Assembly (NCBI GenBank): GCA_020351895.1
Contig: CP070672.1
Location: forward strand, 3,301,368-3,308,047
Origin: Thermoplasmata archaeon
Lineage (GTDB): Archaea > Thermoplasmatota > Thermoplasmata > GCA-020350865
DNA: 6,680 nucleotides
Direction of reading: 5' to 3'
Shown here one piece after another: positions 1 to 6,300 of the stretch. The translations under genes were made by a program, and so were the position numbers. Each line of letters opens with the position of its first letter. The stretch's first letter is position 1. The notes below the pieces were generated by a model that searched no databases, was not told the DNA's origin, and saw only the letters and a list, made by a program, of their open reading frames with translations.

Positions 1-810
1 ACTCTGGGTATCCTCATCCCCAAGTGAGATGTTCGTCAGACATTTCTGATATAGCCTTGGGTCCGGGACGCCTCCTATTGTTATATAAACCATGTTCTCG
101 GATGCGGGTGAATCGACGAATATGTCCTGCACGATTTTGTGTTTCAGGAAGAATTCTGCTATGCCAAAACCTGCTGTGTACTTGGCCAGTATTTCGGAAA
201 GCCTCTTTACGTTTCGCATTTCCTCCTCTCTTGTTTTACCCAATTTAATATCGTGTCTTTTGGCCAATTGATACAATAATCTGTTTCCTATACTGAGAAC
301 ATATTCCCTGGCCTGCTCGGGTCGGTCCAATTGTATTGTTCTCGGATAATGCTCGATGAGCTGTTCCTTTGTAAGATATATCAGCTTCATATGGTCTAAG
401 GAAATAGAATACTCCGAAGGGAAGATATGGTACAATGATTCGGTTTTTCCCGGGATCTGATAAAGACCTATTTTCGAACCGTCAATGGTATCCTCAAAAA
501 TCAGTTTTGCATCGTCTGGAGGGGATGGGGTCACCCATGTAAAGGAAAAACCCGGCCTGATCTTATGATATTTTTCAAAGATTCTGTTCATACCCCTTTT
601 GATGGCTGGAATCTGCATTTCCTCATATGTCTTAAGAATGTCGAGGGTGGTCTGTGCCTTCTCCTTTTTCTGGTCTTCTGCAGCCGCCTTTGGCTTTGAT
701 TCTGTGGATGGGATTTCTGTTTTCGCTTTCTCCTCTCTCTCTTGTTCCGGTCTGGTTTTTCTCTCTGAAATCTCAATGGAAGATTCCTCTTTAGCCTCCG
801 TATGTGGCAC
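1..810 (-). CDS. Type II/IV secretion (pilus assembly) ATPase, N-terminal part, 3' end beyond window
   Basis: This reads as the start of an archaeal GspE/TadA/FlaI-like ATPase, a cytoplasmic motor that powers assembly of pilus-like filaments. I translated it by hand from the reverse strand. An E/K-rich charged linker (about 810-620) leads to the segment EKYHKIRPGFSFTWVTPSP, then a helical region (LIEHYPRTIQLDRPEQAREY) and the typical entry to the ATPase fold (GFGIAEFFLKHKIVQDIFVD). Walker A, Asp-box and Walker B lie beyond the left edge, so catalytic competence cannot be judged. The boundary at 810 is the first canonical start (GTG) in a frame that is already open from 960. Neither this GTG nor the later ATGs at 618 and 591 has a well-spaced SD, so the true N-terminus is doubtful. 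It lies downstream of the Cys-rich gene and is probably co-transcribed with it. The family call is fairly firm; the subfamily (archaellum, Tad-like or other pilus) is not. Confidence 0.75.
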   Translation of the reverse strand, partial: MPHTEAKEESSIEISERKTRPEQEREEKAKTEIPSTESKPKAAAEDQKKEKAQTTLDILKTYEEMQIPAIKRGMNRIFEKYHKIRPGFSFTWVTPSPPDDAKLIFEDTIDGSKIGLYQIPGKTESLYHIFPSEYSISLDHMKLIYLTKEQLIEHYPRTIQLDRPEQAREYVLSIGNRLLYQLAKRHDIKLGKTREEEMRNVKRLSEILAKYTAGFGIAEFFLKHKIVQDIFVDSPASENMVYITIGGVPDPRLYQKCLTNISLGDEDTQS

Positions 811-963
811 TTTTGTGACGGTTTTTTCTTCAGGTTCGGTCTGTGTTCGGAGCCTATCTCTTTTTTTCCTTTTTACCTTGAGGATTTGCTCCTCTTCCTC
901 AGCCAGATTATCACACTCCCTATATAACGATATTAAATCCTCTATAGAATATGAATGACCTTA
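811..963 (-). other. Frame junction: start-less upstream extension of the ATPase frame overlapping the Cys-rich gene
   Basis: The ATPase frame has a stop at 963-961 and is open from 960 onward, but holds no ATG, GTG or TTG before 810. The Cys-rich gene ends at 920, so the two frames overlap by about 40 bases and are related by a +1 shift. The translation of 960-811 looks like real protein (SIEDLISLYRECDNLAEEEE followed by a basic/acidic linker) that continues smoothly into the ATPase. Three readings are possible: a frameshift or sequencing error within one ancestral long gene, a programmed +1 frameshift (the sequence at the edge is CTA AGG T), or initiation at a non-canonical codon such as ATA. 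The sequence alone does not decide. Confidence 0.5.
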
Positions 964-1528
964 GGTCCTCAAGATTGTTGAACAGGTAAACAAAATCGCT
1001 TTTCGTTGTTTTCAGACAAGGTCCGCAGTTCGGGGTGGGTTTCTTCTCCAACCTTTTGGTGTAGTCAATGAATGTCTCATGAAACTTCAGGATATCTGTG
1101 GCAAATATCTTCTTGAGATTAAGAAATAAAATCTTGGGATTCAGTTGGCATTTCTCGCATGCACTCTTCTGTTGGCTTTTTTGGGAGGCCGTGAGTTTGC
1201 TGCTTGCCGAGAAATACTCTCCATAGGGATTTCTAATGGCCAGCTGTTCGAGTTCTTGCATTATTTGGGCCATTCGTTTCAAGAGCTCAAGTGAATATCC
1301 GAAGTACTGCCTTTCGACATAGTGTGACAAAATCGCCACATCTGCATTGCTTTCCGAAGAAAGGGCTTCTAAGATGCCTTTTAAGCAATAGCTCTGGCGC
1401 AGGTCTCCTTTTCCACCACACTCTTTGCAATCCGCGATAATTCTTATCTCCCTGTATTCCTGTTCGACATTCCATTTACAGGAATAGTCTTCCTTTTTCT
1501 CAACAATTTCTTTTTCCTTTGTTTTCAT
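920..1528 (-). CDS. Cys-rich protein with three CxxC motifs, upstream partner or N-terminal domain of the secretion ATPase
   Basis: A 202-residue soluble protein with no membrane segment or signal peptide. The start at 1528 is chosen because GGGAGG precedes it by 8 bases; the same frame is open up to an ATG at 1639, but that start has no SD and its extra 37 residues overlap the promoter region. Cysteines form CKEC (residues 34-37), CEKC (124-127) and CGPC (168-171), with single Cys at 17 and 48, suggesting metal-binding or redox-sensitive sites. Between them is a mainly helical region (around LSHYVERQYFGYSLELLKRM). The end, LRSFIFYRGFNIVI, overlaps the ATPase frame. From memory, some archaeal secretion ATPases carry a Cys-containing region ahead of the ATPase core, so this may be that domain encoded separately or split off by a frameshift. 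Function is inferred from position only. Confidence 0.7.
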   Translation of the reverse strand: MKTKEKEIVEKKEDYSCKWNVEQEYREIRIIADCKECGGKGDLRQSYCLKGILEALSSESNADVAILSHYVERQYFGYSLELLKRMAQIMQELEQLAIRNPYGEYFSASSKLTASQKSQQKSACEKCQLNPKILFLNLKKIFATDILKFHETFIDYTKRLEKKPTPNCGPCLKTTKSDFVYLFNNLEDLRSFIFYRGFNIVI

Positions 1529-1542
1529 GCAAATAGCCTCCC
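1521..1542 (-). promoter_or_regulatory. Ribosome binding site deciding the 1528 start
   Basis: On the minus strand the sequence reads AGAGGGAGGCTATTTGC before ATG at 1528. The GGGAGG core (1542-1537) is a strong match to the archaeal 16S tail and lies 8 bases from the start, whereas the upstream in-frame ATGs at 1639 and 1588 lack one. Confidence 0.7.
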
Positions 1543-1572
1543 TCTGGACGCAGCAGTCATAGATTTTAAGGT

Positions 1573-1588
1573 TAAAATATCTTTTCAT
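1573..1588 (-). promoter_or_regulatory. Candidate TATA/BRE element for the minus-strand Cys-rich/ATPase genes
   Basis: The minus strand reads GAAAAGATATTTTAAC, a purine-rich BRE-like stretch followed by an A/T box. Transcription starting about 25 bases downstream would give a leader of roughly 20-25 bases, just enough to contain the SD ahead of 1528. Other A/T boxes nearby (minus strand around 1637-1631 and 1660-1646) would give longer leaders, so the choice is tentative. Confidence 0.3.
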
Positions 1589-1618
1589 TTTTTTAGATTG
1601 AATCCTGAGGGGGACCGA

Positions 1619-1632
1619 TAAAACCGGTTTTA
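1619..1632. promoter_or_regulatory. Perfect 14-bp palindrome in the divergent promoter region, possible operator
   Basis: TAAAACCGGTTTTA is its own reverse complement and lies between the two divergent transcription units. It sits about 15 bases from the plus-strand TATA-like box and upstream of the likely minus-strand promoter, a position where a dimeric regulator could affect both units. The regulator is unknown and no second copy was noticed in the window. Confidence 0.35.
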
Positions 1633-1635
1633 AAT

Positions 1636-1661
1636 GCAAAAAACCATAATATATTTATTTT
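1636..1661 (+). promoter_or_regulatory. Archaeal BRE/TATA promoter of the pilin-like genes
   Basis: A purine-rich stretch (GCAAAAAACC) is followed by ATAATATATTTATTTT, centred about 30 bases before the ATG at 1684. With archaeal spacing the transcript would begin within a few bases of the start codon, matching the absence of any SD there: a leaderless mRNA. The A/T box is nearly symmetrical and might also work in the opposite direction. Confidence 0.55.
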
Positions 1662-1683
1662 CAAAAAACGTTATCATAATTCC

Positions 1684-2169
1684 ATGCCGCACAGACCGCT
1701 TCATCAAGAGGACGAAGGAATTGGAGGGTTCTTCGAGGATATTCCCACACTGATAATAGTGATTTTGGGCTTTGGTATATTTCTTCTCAGCATAGTCAAT
1801 GCATTCGTGGGATATCAGGCCCAGCAGGATAATTTTAGAATGCACAGGGAATGTGTGGAGTTCACAGAGGCCCTCATGGCATATGAAGAACTTACATATG
1901 AATCCACCAAAGGGATAATCGATGGAGATAAATTCCTTATTATTTCTGAAGATGACCTTAAACAGGATTTTAATCCGGCCTCGCTGGGTTTTGACTATAG
2001 AATCATAATAAAGGATGTAAGCGATTACGAAAACAGCAATACATACATAAAGAGCTTTCAAACATCCTCTCCACCGGCAAGACTCTCAAAATATTCTGTG
2101 ACATCCTCCATCGTGATCAGGGTGAATGGGAATTATCACGGGGCGCAGTTGATAGTAACAATTTGGTAG
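1684..2169 (+). CDS. Small membrane-anchored pilin-like protein, first gene of the plus-strand cluster
   Basis: A 161-residue protein with a short polar, acidic N-terminus (about 18 residues), one hydrophobic segment at about residues 20-43 (PTLIIVILGFGIFLLSIVNA) and a soluble domain ending in predicted beta strands (SSIVIRVNG, QLIVTIW). This tadpole layout is that of type IV pilin-like and pseudopilin-like proteins. A clear class III (prepilin peptidase) signal is not obvious: DEGIGGFFEDIPT precedes the membrane segment but lacks the usual K/R-G/A pair. The start follows a TATA-like box by about 30 bases without an SD, consistent with leaderless initiation. It stands divergent to the Cys-rich/ATPase genes and ends 7 bases before the next gene, so the two are probably translated from one message. 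No specific family is recognised. Confidence 0.8.
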   Translation: MPHRPLHQEDEGIGGFFEDIPTLIIVILGFGIFLLSIVNAFVGYQAQQDNFRMHRECVEFTEALMAYEELTYESTKGIIDGDKFLIISEDDLKQDFNPASLGFDYRIIIKDVSDYENSNTYIKSFQTSSPPARLSKYSVTSSIVIRVNGNYHGAQLIVTIW

Positions 2170-2176
2170 TGAATCC

Positions 2177-2740
2177 ATGGTTTGGAAGATGAAAAGATTG
2201 GCAGAAGACGATAAGGCAGTGGCATCCTTGTTCGATGCCGTGATGTTCTTCATGGTGATGCTCATCGCTGCCACTGTAATATCTGTATTCTCAAATCAGG
2301 CCTTCCAAACGGCAGATGTTGTGGGAAGGGAAGAGATGATCAGGTATACAGAGGAGACGAGGACCGCAATATTGCGAAGTACTATTTATGATACCTGGTA
2401 TGAGGATAATGAAGGAAATGAGTCCCATCTTTACAACATGACTGTCAATGAACTTCTGCTCTATGAACTCGTGCTCTTAAATGACGACAAACTGAATACG
2501 GACCATCCGCCAGCCATGGAAAAGGACATAGAAAATGTGACAAACCGTTTGGTTAAAAGTGGATATGGTTATGCATTGCAGGCGAGGTATGGCTCTCATG
2601 AGATTTTTATTTCATATGAAGATATATCCTCAGAGGATGAAATTCCCCAGGGACTTATGATAACTTCACTTTGGTCATCTCCAATGATAAATGGAAAGGA
2701 TGGTGATGCAGAAATTACTCTCAGTATTTGGAGGGAATAA
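2177..2740 (+). CDS. Pilin-like protein with DDKAVAS N-terminal motif
   Basis: A 187-residue protein. Residues 11-17 read DDKAVAS and run into one hydrophobic segment (about 18-38, SLFDAVMFFMVMLIAATVIS), followed by an extracellular-type domain that ends in a beta strand (AEITLSIWRE). The charged-then-hydrophobic start resembles archaeal pilin N-termini such as the haloarchaeal RAVSPVIG type, so cleavage by a prepilin peptidase near K13-A14 is possible but unproven. Three N-glycosylation sequons (NES, NMT, NVT) fit an outside location. The start at 2177 lies 7 bases after the preceding stop with only a weak SD, suggesting translational coupling; a second ATG at 2189 is the alternative. Like the neighbouring plus-strand proteins it is probably a minor pilin or pseudopilin; its exact role is not recognised. 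Confidence 0.8.
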   Translation: MVWKMKRLAEDDKAVASLFDAVMFFMVMLIAATVISVFSNQAFQTADVVGREEMIRYTEETRTAILRSTIYDTWYEDNEGNESHLYNMTVNELLLYELVLLNDDKLNTDHPPAMEKDIENVTNRLVKSGYGYALQARYGSHEIFISYEDISSEDEIPQGLMITSLWSSPMINGKDGDAEITLSIWRE

Positions 2741-2744
2741 TGGC

Positions 2745-2819
2745 ATGATATCAAAACCGATGCTCAGTAATTTTGTAGTCCTAATCTATGTTTACAAGGT
2801 GCATGAGGTGTGGATTTGA
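2745..2819 (+). CDS. Possible 24-codon micro-ORF bridging the gap between two pilin-like genes
   Basis: An ATG at 2745 follows GGAGGG (2730-2735) by 9 bases; that SD lies in the last codons of the preceding gene. The frame stays open for 24 codons to a TGA at 2817-2819, crossing the whole gap and overlapping the next gene's start at 2810 by 10 bases. The peptide begins MISKPMLSN, has a hydrophobic core (FVVLIYVY) and contains two Met. It could be a small membrane peptide or a coupling leader that brings ribosomes to the next gene. A frame of this length can also arise by chance, so it is tentative. Confidence 0.3.
   Translation: MISKPMLSNFVVLIYVYKVHEVWI
2796..2801 (+). promoter_or_regulatory. 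Ribosome binding site for the GTG start at 2810
   Basis: AAGGTG ends 8 bases before the GTG at 2810 and supports that start. A competing reading is GAGGTG at 2805-2810 serving a TTG at 2816, which would shorten the protein by two residues. Confidence 0.45.
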
Positions 2820-3292
2820 AAAAGATCTGTTGTGACGAGAAAGCAAGGGCATCCTTTGCCTTGGTGGGATTGTTCATCCTATTTATCGGGAGTATGAATG
2901 CATTATACCTGGCTGATGTAAATAATGATTTTAGAGGCAGTTATGTCGAGAACAAAGAGATATCTCAGATGGTTTTTTTAATAGATAAGGCTCATATTGA
3001 AGTCCAATCGGCAGCATATTTCAAGGCACAAGAGGCCATTGGTTCTGCAAATCTGGAGAGAAATTTTACGACCGACCTTAAAAATTATCTAAACGATATC
3101 AAGAATTTCCCCAAAAGGGTCAGTAAATACAAAATCACAATCTACAACCATTACGCAAATATTAGTGAAAACGCACAGAATATATATGAGATATCTGGAG
3201 AAGTCACTTATATCATTAGTAATCGAGAAACAGAAAATGTCATGGAGAGAACCATGTCATTGGATAGGAGAATTGATCCATCTAATTTATGA
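2810..3292 (+). CDS. Pilin-like protein with DEKARAS N-terminal motif, GTG start
   Basis: A 160-residue protein starting at GTG. Residues 9-15 read DEKARAS, the same pattern as DDKAVAS in the preceding protein, followed by one hydrophobic segment (about 15-34, SFALVGLFILFIGSMNALYL) and a soluble domain with sequons NFT and NIS. Two adjacent Cys (7-8) precede the motif on the cytoplasmic side. The shared motif and layout make the two proteins members of one class of pilin-like subunits, probably processed and assembled by the same machine. The gene lies 69 bases after its neighbour, unlike the tight spacing of the first two, with a micro-ORF in the gap. It is the last gene of the plus-strand group and is followed at once by a T-tract. 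No named family is recognised with confidence. Confidence 0.8.
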   Translation: MDLKKICCDEKARASFALVGLFILFIGSMNALYLADVNNDFRGSYVENKEISQMVFLIDKAHIEVQSAAYFKAQEAIGSANLERNFTTDLKNYLNDIKNFPKRVSKYKITIYNHYANISENAQNIYEISGEVTYIISNRETENVMERTMSLDRRIDPSNL

Positions 3293-3298
3293 TGATAT

Positions 3299-3307
3299 TG
3301 TTTTTTA
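3299..3307 (+). terminator. T-tract terminator of the pilin-like operon
   Basis: TGTTTTTTA, with six consecutive T at 3301-3306, begins 7 bases after the stop of the last plus-strand gene. Archaeal RNA polymerase terminates at such T-tracts without a strong hairpin. Confidence 0.5.
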
Positions 3308-3321
3308 CCGGGAAGTTTAAG

Positions 3322-3332
3322 CTAAAAACAAG
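3322..3332 (-). terminator. T-tract terminator of the Ig-repeat gene
   Basis: The minus strand reads CTTGTTTTTAG, with five T, about 65 bases after the stop at 3393. It faces the plus-strand T-tract, so the two convergent units end within 30 bases of each other. It is weaker than its partner because the T run is shorter. Confidence 0.35.
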
Positions 3333-3392
3333 TTTCGGGGGTATTCAATCCTAACCTTCTCTGTGAAAATGACAATCTAACTGTAGTATGAA

Positions 3393-6300
3393 TCACTTCC
3401 CTTTCTTAATCAGGACCTTGGATACGACCAATACCAGTAGAATCAGGACTATGATAATCACGATCAAAGCTATCATCTCTGTACCAACAGATTCAAGGAA
3501 GCCCTCCTCATCCGATTCACCTACAGAACCTTCCCCTGATTCCTCCAAATCTGTTGTCTCCTGGACGAACTTTATCCTGATATCGTCAAAAGCTTCATTG
3601 TCCACCCGATCAAAAGCCATGATTGAGAAAGTATGTCTTCCTTCTAACATATCAGAGGTGTCCAGTTGATATTCCCAGTTTCCGTTTATGAGCTTGAAGG
3701 TGATATCAATAATTTCATTATCGTCTATTACCAGATATAGCTTCTCCACTTCAATATCGTCCAAGGCTGTTCCCTGAAGAACGAGAGGTTCACCCATCTC
3801 TACCGAATCCACATCTGTTGTTATCTCGACTTCAGGCTCCTCACTATCGATGAGTACAGTGATACTTGCCATACTATTTTGGCCCACAGAGTCTGTTGCA
3901 GATACCGTGATTTTATGCTCACCCCTCTCAAGACTTCTTGTGTCTCTGTATTCGTGGTTCCATTGACCATCCATGATCTTCCAGGTTATATCCGAGGATT
4001 TACCATCATCGATTATTAATTCAACCTTTTTAAGATCCCAGTCATCAGAGGCTGAACCCTCCATATATATTGATTCACCGGCCTTGAATACCTGACCATC
4101 CATTGGAATACCTATGCTAGCCACAGGAGCATTTCCATACAAGATAACCTCGATTTCGGAAGAAGCATGATTTTCAACATAATCAGTGGCCATAATCGAT
4201 ATCGTATGTTCCCCCTCGGATAATGAAGTAGTATCCCAGCGGTACTCCCAGTAACCGTTTGAAGGCATTGGAGCCAGGTTGATTTGAATATTGTCATCTA
4301 TAACAAGGACAAGTTCATGTACCTCGATATCGTCCCAAGCAAAACCTTTGATTAATAATGTATCACCTATATTTATTGGGTCTTCTTCAATAGGTGTGAT
4401 TTCAATTTCAGGTTCCTGAGCATCTATTCTAATAATAACACTGGTTTTGTAATTATTTCCAACAGAGTCTGTTGCAGATACAGTGATTATGTGTTCACCA
4501 CTTGTTAGGTCATTTGTATCCATGAGTTCGTATTCCCATATGCCGCCCACAGCCTTATTGGTGATGTCCACCCACACCTTATTATCTAATATCAGCTCCA
4601 CTTTAGAAAGTTTCCAGTCATCTGAGGCTGTCCCCTGAAAAGTGATATAGTCACCGGTCTTGAATATCTGGTAATCCATGGGAATCAATATTTCAGCCTC
4701 TGGATCTGTTCCATCCAAGATGACGGTGATCGTGTCTGTGGCGACATTGCCCGAGGCATCGGTTGCTATAATCTCGATAATATGTTCACCTTCGGATGAT
4801 GATTCAGTGCTCCAGTTGTAGTACCACAACCCATCCTCCATAAGACTCGATATGATGTTTATCGTTGCCTGGCCATCAATAATAATCTCCAAGGAGACGA
4901 TCTCCCAATTATCCGTTGCCATCCCAAAAATGTCGATAAAATCCCCAGGTTTGAAAATCGAGCCATTTAAAGGTATATCGATTCTCACATCAGGTTCCAC
5001 GATCTCCAAGATCCTGAAATTTCTATCCATGGATGCATAATTGGATACGATATCGTTTGTCCAGATAGTTATCGTATGATCCCCATAATCAAAATCATTG
5101 GTACTTATATCATAGGACCAGAAGCCATCAACCAGATAAGGTAAAAGATCTATTGCATTTGCATCATCTGAATCGATAATAAGTTCCAGAGATTGAATCG
5201 AGGTGTCATCGATTACAGTACCATATGTGTTTAAAATATCGCCTATCCGCCAGATAGAGCCTTCTGTAGGACTTTCAATAACGATCTCGGGGCTTGTTCC
5301 ATCCAGAATCACAGTTACCGTATCTGTGGCAACATTATATGAACCATCTTCAGCTCTGATCTCTATATCATGCTCCCCATCAGGGGAAGTGGATTCAGTT
5401 TCCCAGTAATAGGACCAAAATCCATCTTCATTTAATTCTGAAGTTATATCAATTGGATCCCCTGAATCGATGACAATTTCCAGGAAGATATATTCCATAT
5501 TGTCTGAGGCAGTGCCCGAAATGAGTATCGTATCTCCTGGTCTGAAAATGGAGCCTTCTGAGGGTGTATTGATCCTCACTTCTGGTGGAACAGATTCAAA
5601 AATCCTGATATTCACTGTATCAGAATTGAAATTGGATGCTGTGTCGGATACCCAGACTGTTAAATTGTGCTCGCCATAACCGAGATCATTTGCGTATAAT
5701 TCATATGAAAATGTATCACCATCCAGATACGGAATAAGATCAATACTGTTTGCATCGTCTGAATCTATAATCAGTTCGAGTACGTCAATCCAACCGTTAT
5801 CATTTGCTGTTCCATTTAGCAAAAAGAATTCCCCGAGCCAGTATATTGCTCCTTCGTATGGGATCTCGATTTCGATATTTGGCCTTGATACATCCTTCAA
5901 ATTGATGTTTATCGAATCTGTAGTGGAATTTTCGTGGTCACTGGCCATGGCTGTTACCTTATGCAATCCTGGCTTATAGCTGCTTGTGTACCAGTAAAAC
6001 TCCCAGGTCGTGTATGGATCCTGTTCGGCGCTACTGGTATCGATGGCATATTGCCAGCTTCCCTGATCGTCTATATCGACTCTGACATTTATTACACCTA
6101 TTGGGCTCCATGACGTGCCACTGATAATCACGGTTTGGCCCTGGTTGAACTCGGATCCATTTCCAGGTGATGTGATATCCACTGAAATCGCGCTGTAAAT
6201 ATTTACAGTGATGTTCACTATCTTAGTGGTCTCCTGGGAAAACTCGTTTGATAAAACCACGTAATGCCTGTCCTCATTGGGAAAGAGGAACGCCAAATCC

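Noticed and set aside
24..248. Plus-strand 74-codon frame near the left edge
   Set aside because: Complement of the conserved ATPase N-terminal region, with no SD or family-like features.
175..460. GKT triplets (PGKTES and LGKTRE) as a Walker A motif in the ATPase
   Set aside because: Neither is preceded by the G-x-x-x-x spacing, and both lie upstream of where the nucleotide-binding fold begins.
588..776. Minus-strand 62-codon frame, very Arg/Lys-rich
   Set aside because: Alternative-frame reading of the same purine-rich ATPase linker; the ATPase frame is continuous and longer.
599..958. Plus-strand open frame of 119 codons
   Set aside because: Antisense of the E/K-rich ATPase linker; the Ser/Phe/Cys-rich translation is what purine-rich coding DNA gives on its complement.
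1529..1639. N-terminal extension of the Cys-rich gene from ATG 1639
   Set aside because: No SD at 1639, the extra residues overlap the likely promoter and palindrome, and 1528 has a strong SD.
1630..2061. Minus-strand 143-codon frame with hydrophobic start
   Set aside because: Complement of the first pilin-like gene; its hydrophobic stretches mirror that gene, and it overlaps the promoter region.
3300..3330. Hairpin terminator between the convergent genes
   Set aside because: Only the A/T runs pair (GTTTTT with AAAAAC); the GC-containing parts do not, so T-tract termination is the better explanation.
3388..5679. Several plus-strand frames of 60-93 codons across the Ig-repeat gene
   Set aside because: They are antisense shadows of the repeats, recurring at similar places because the repeats recur.
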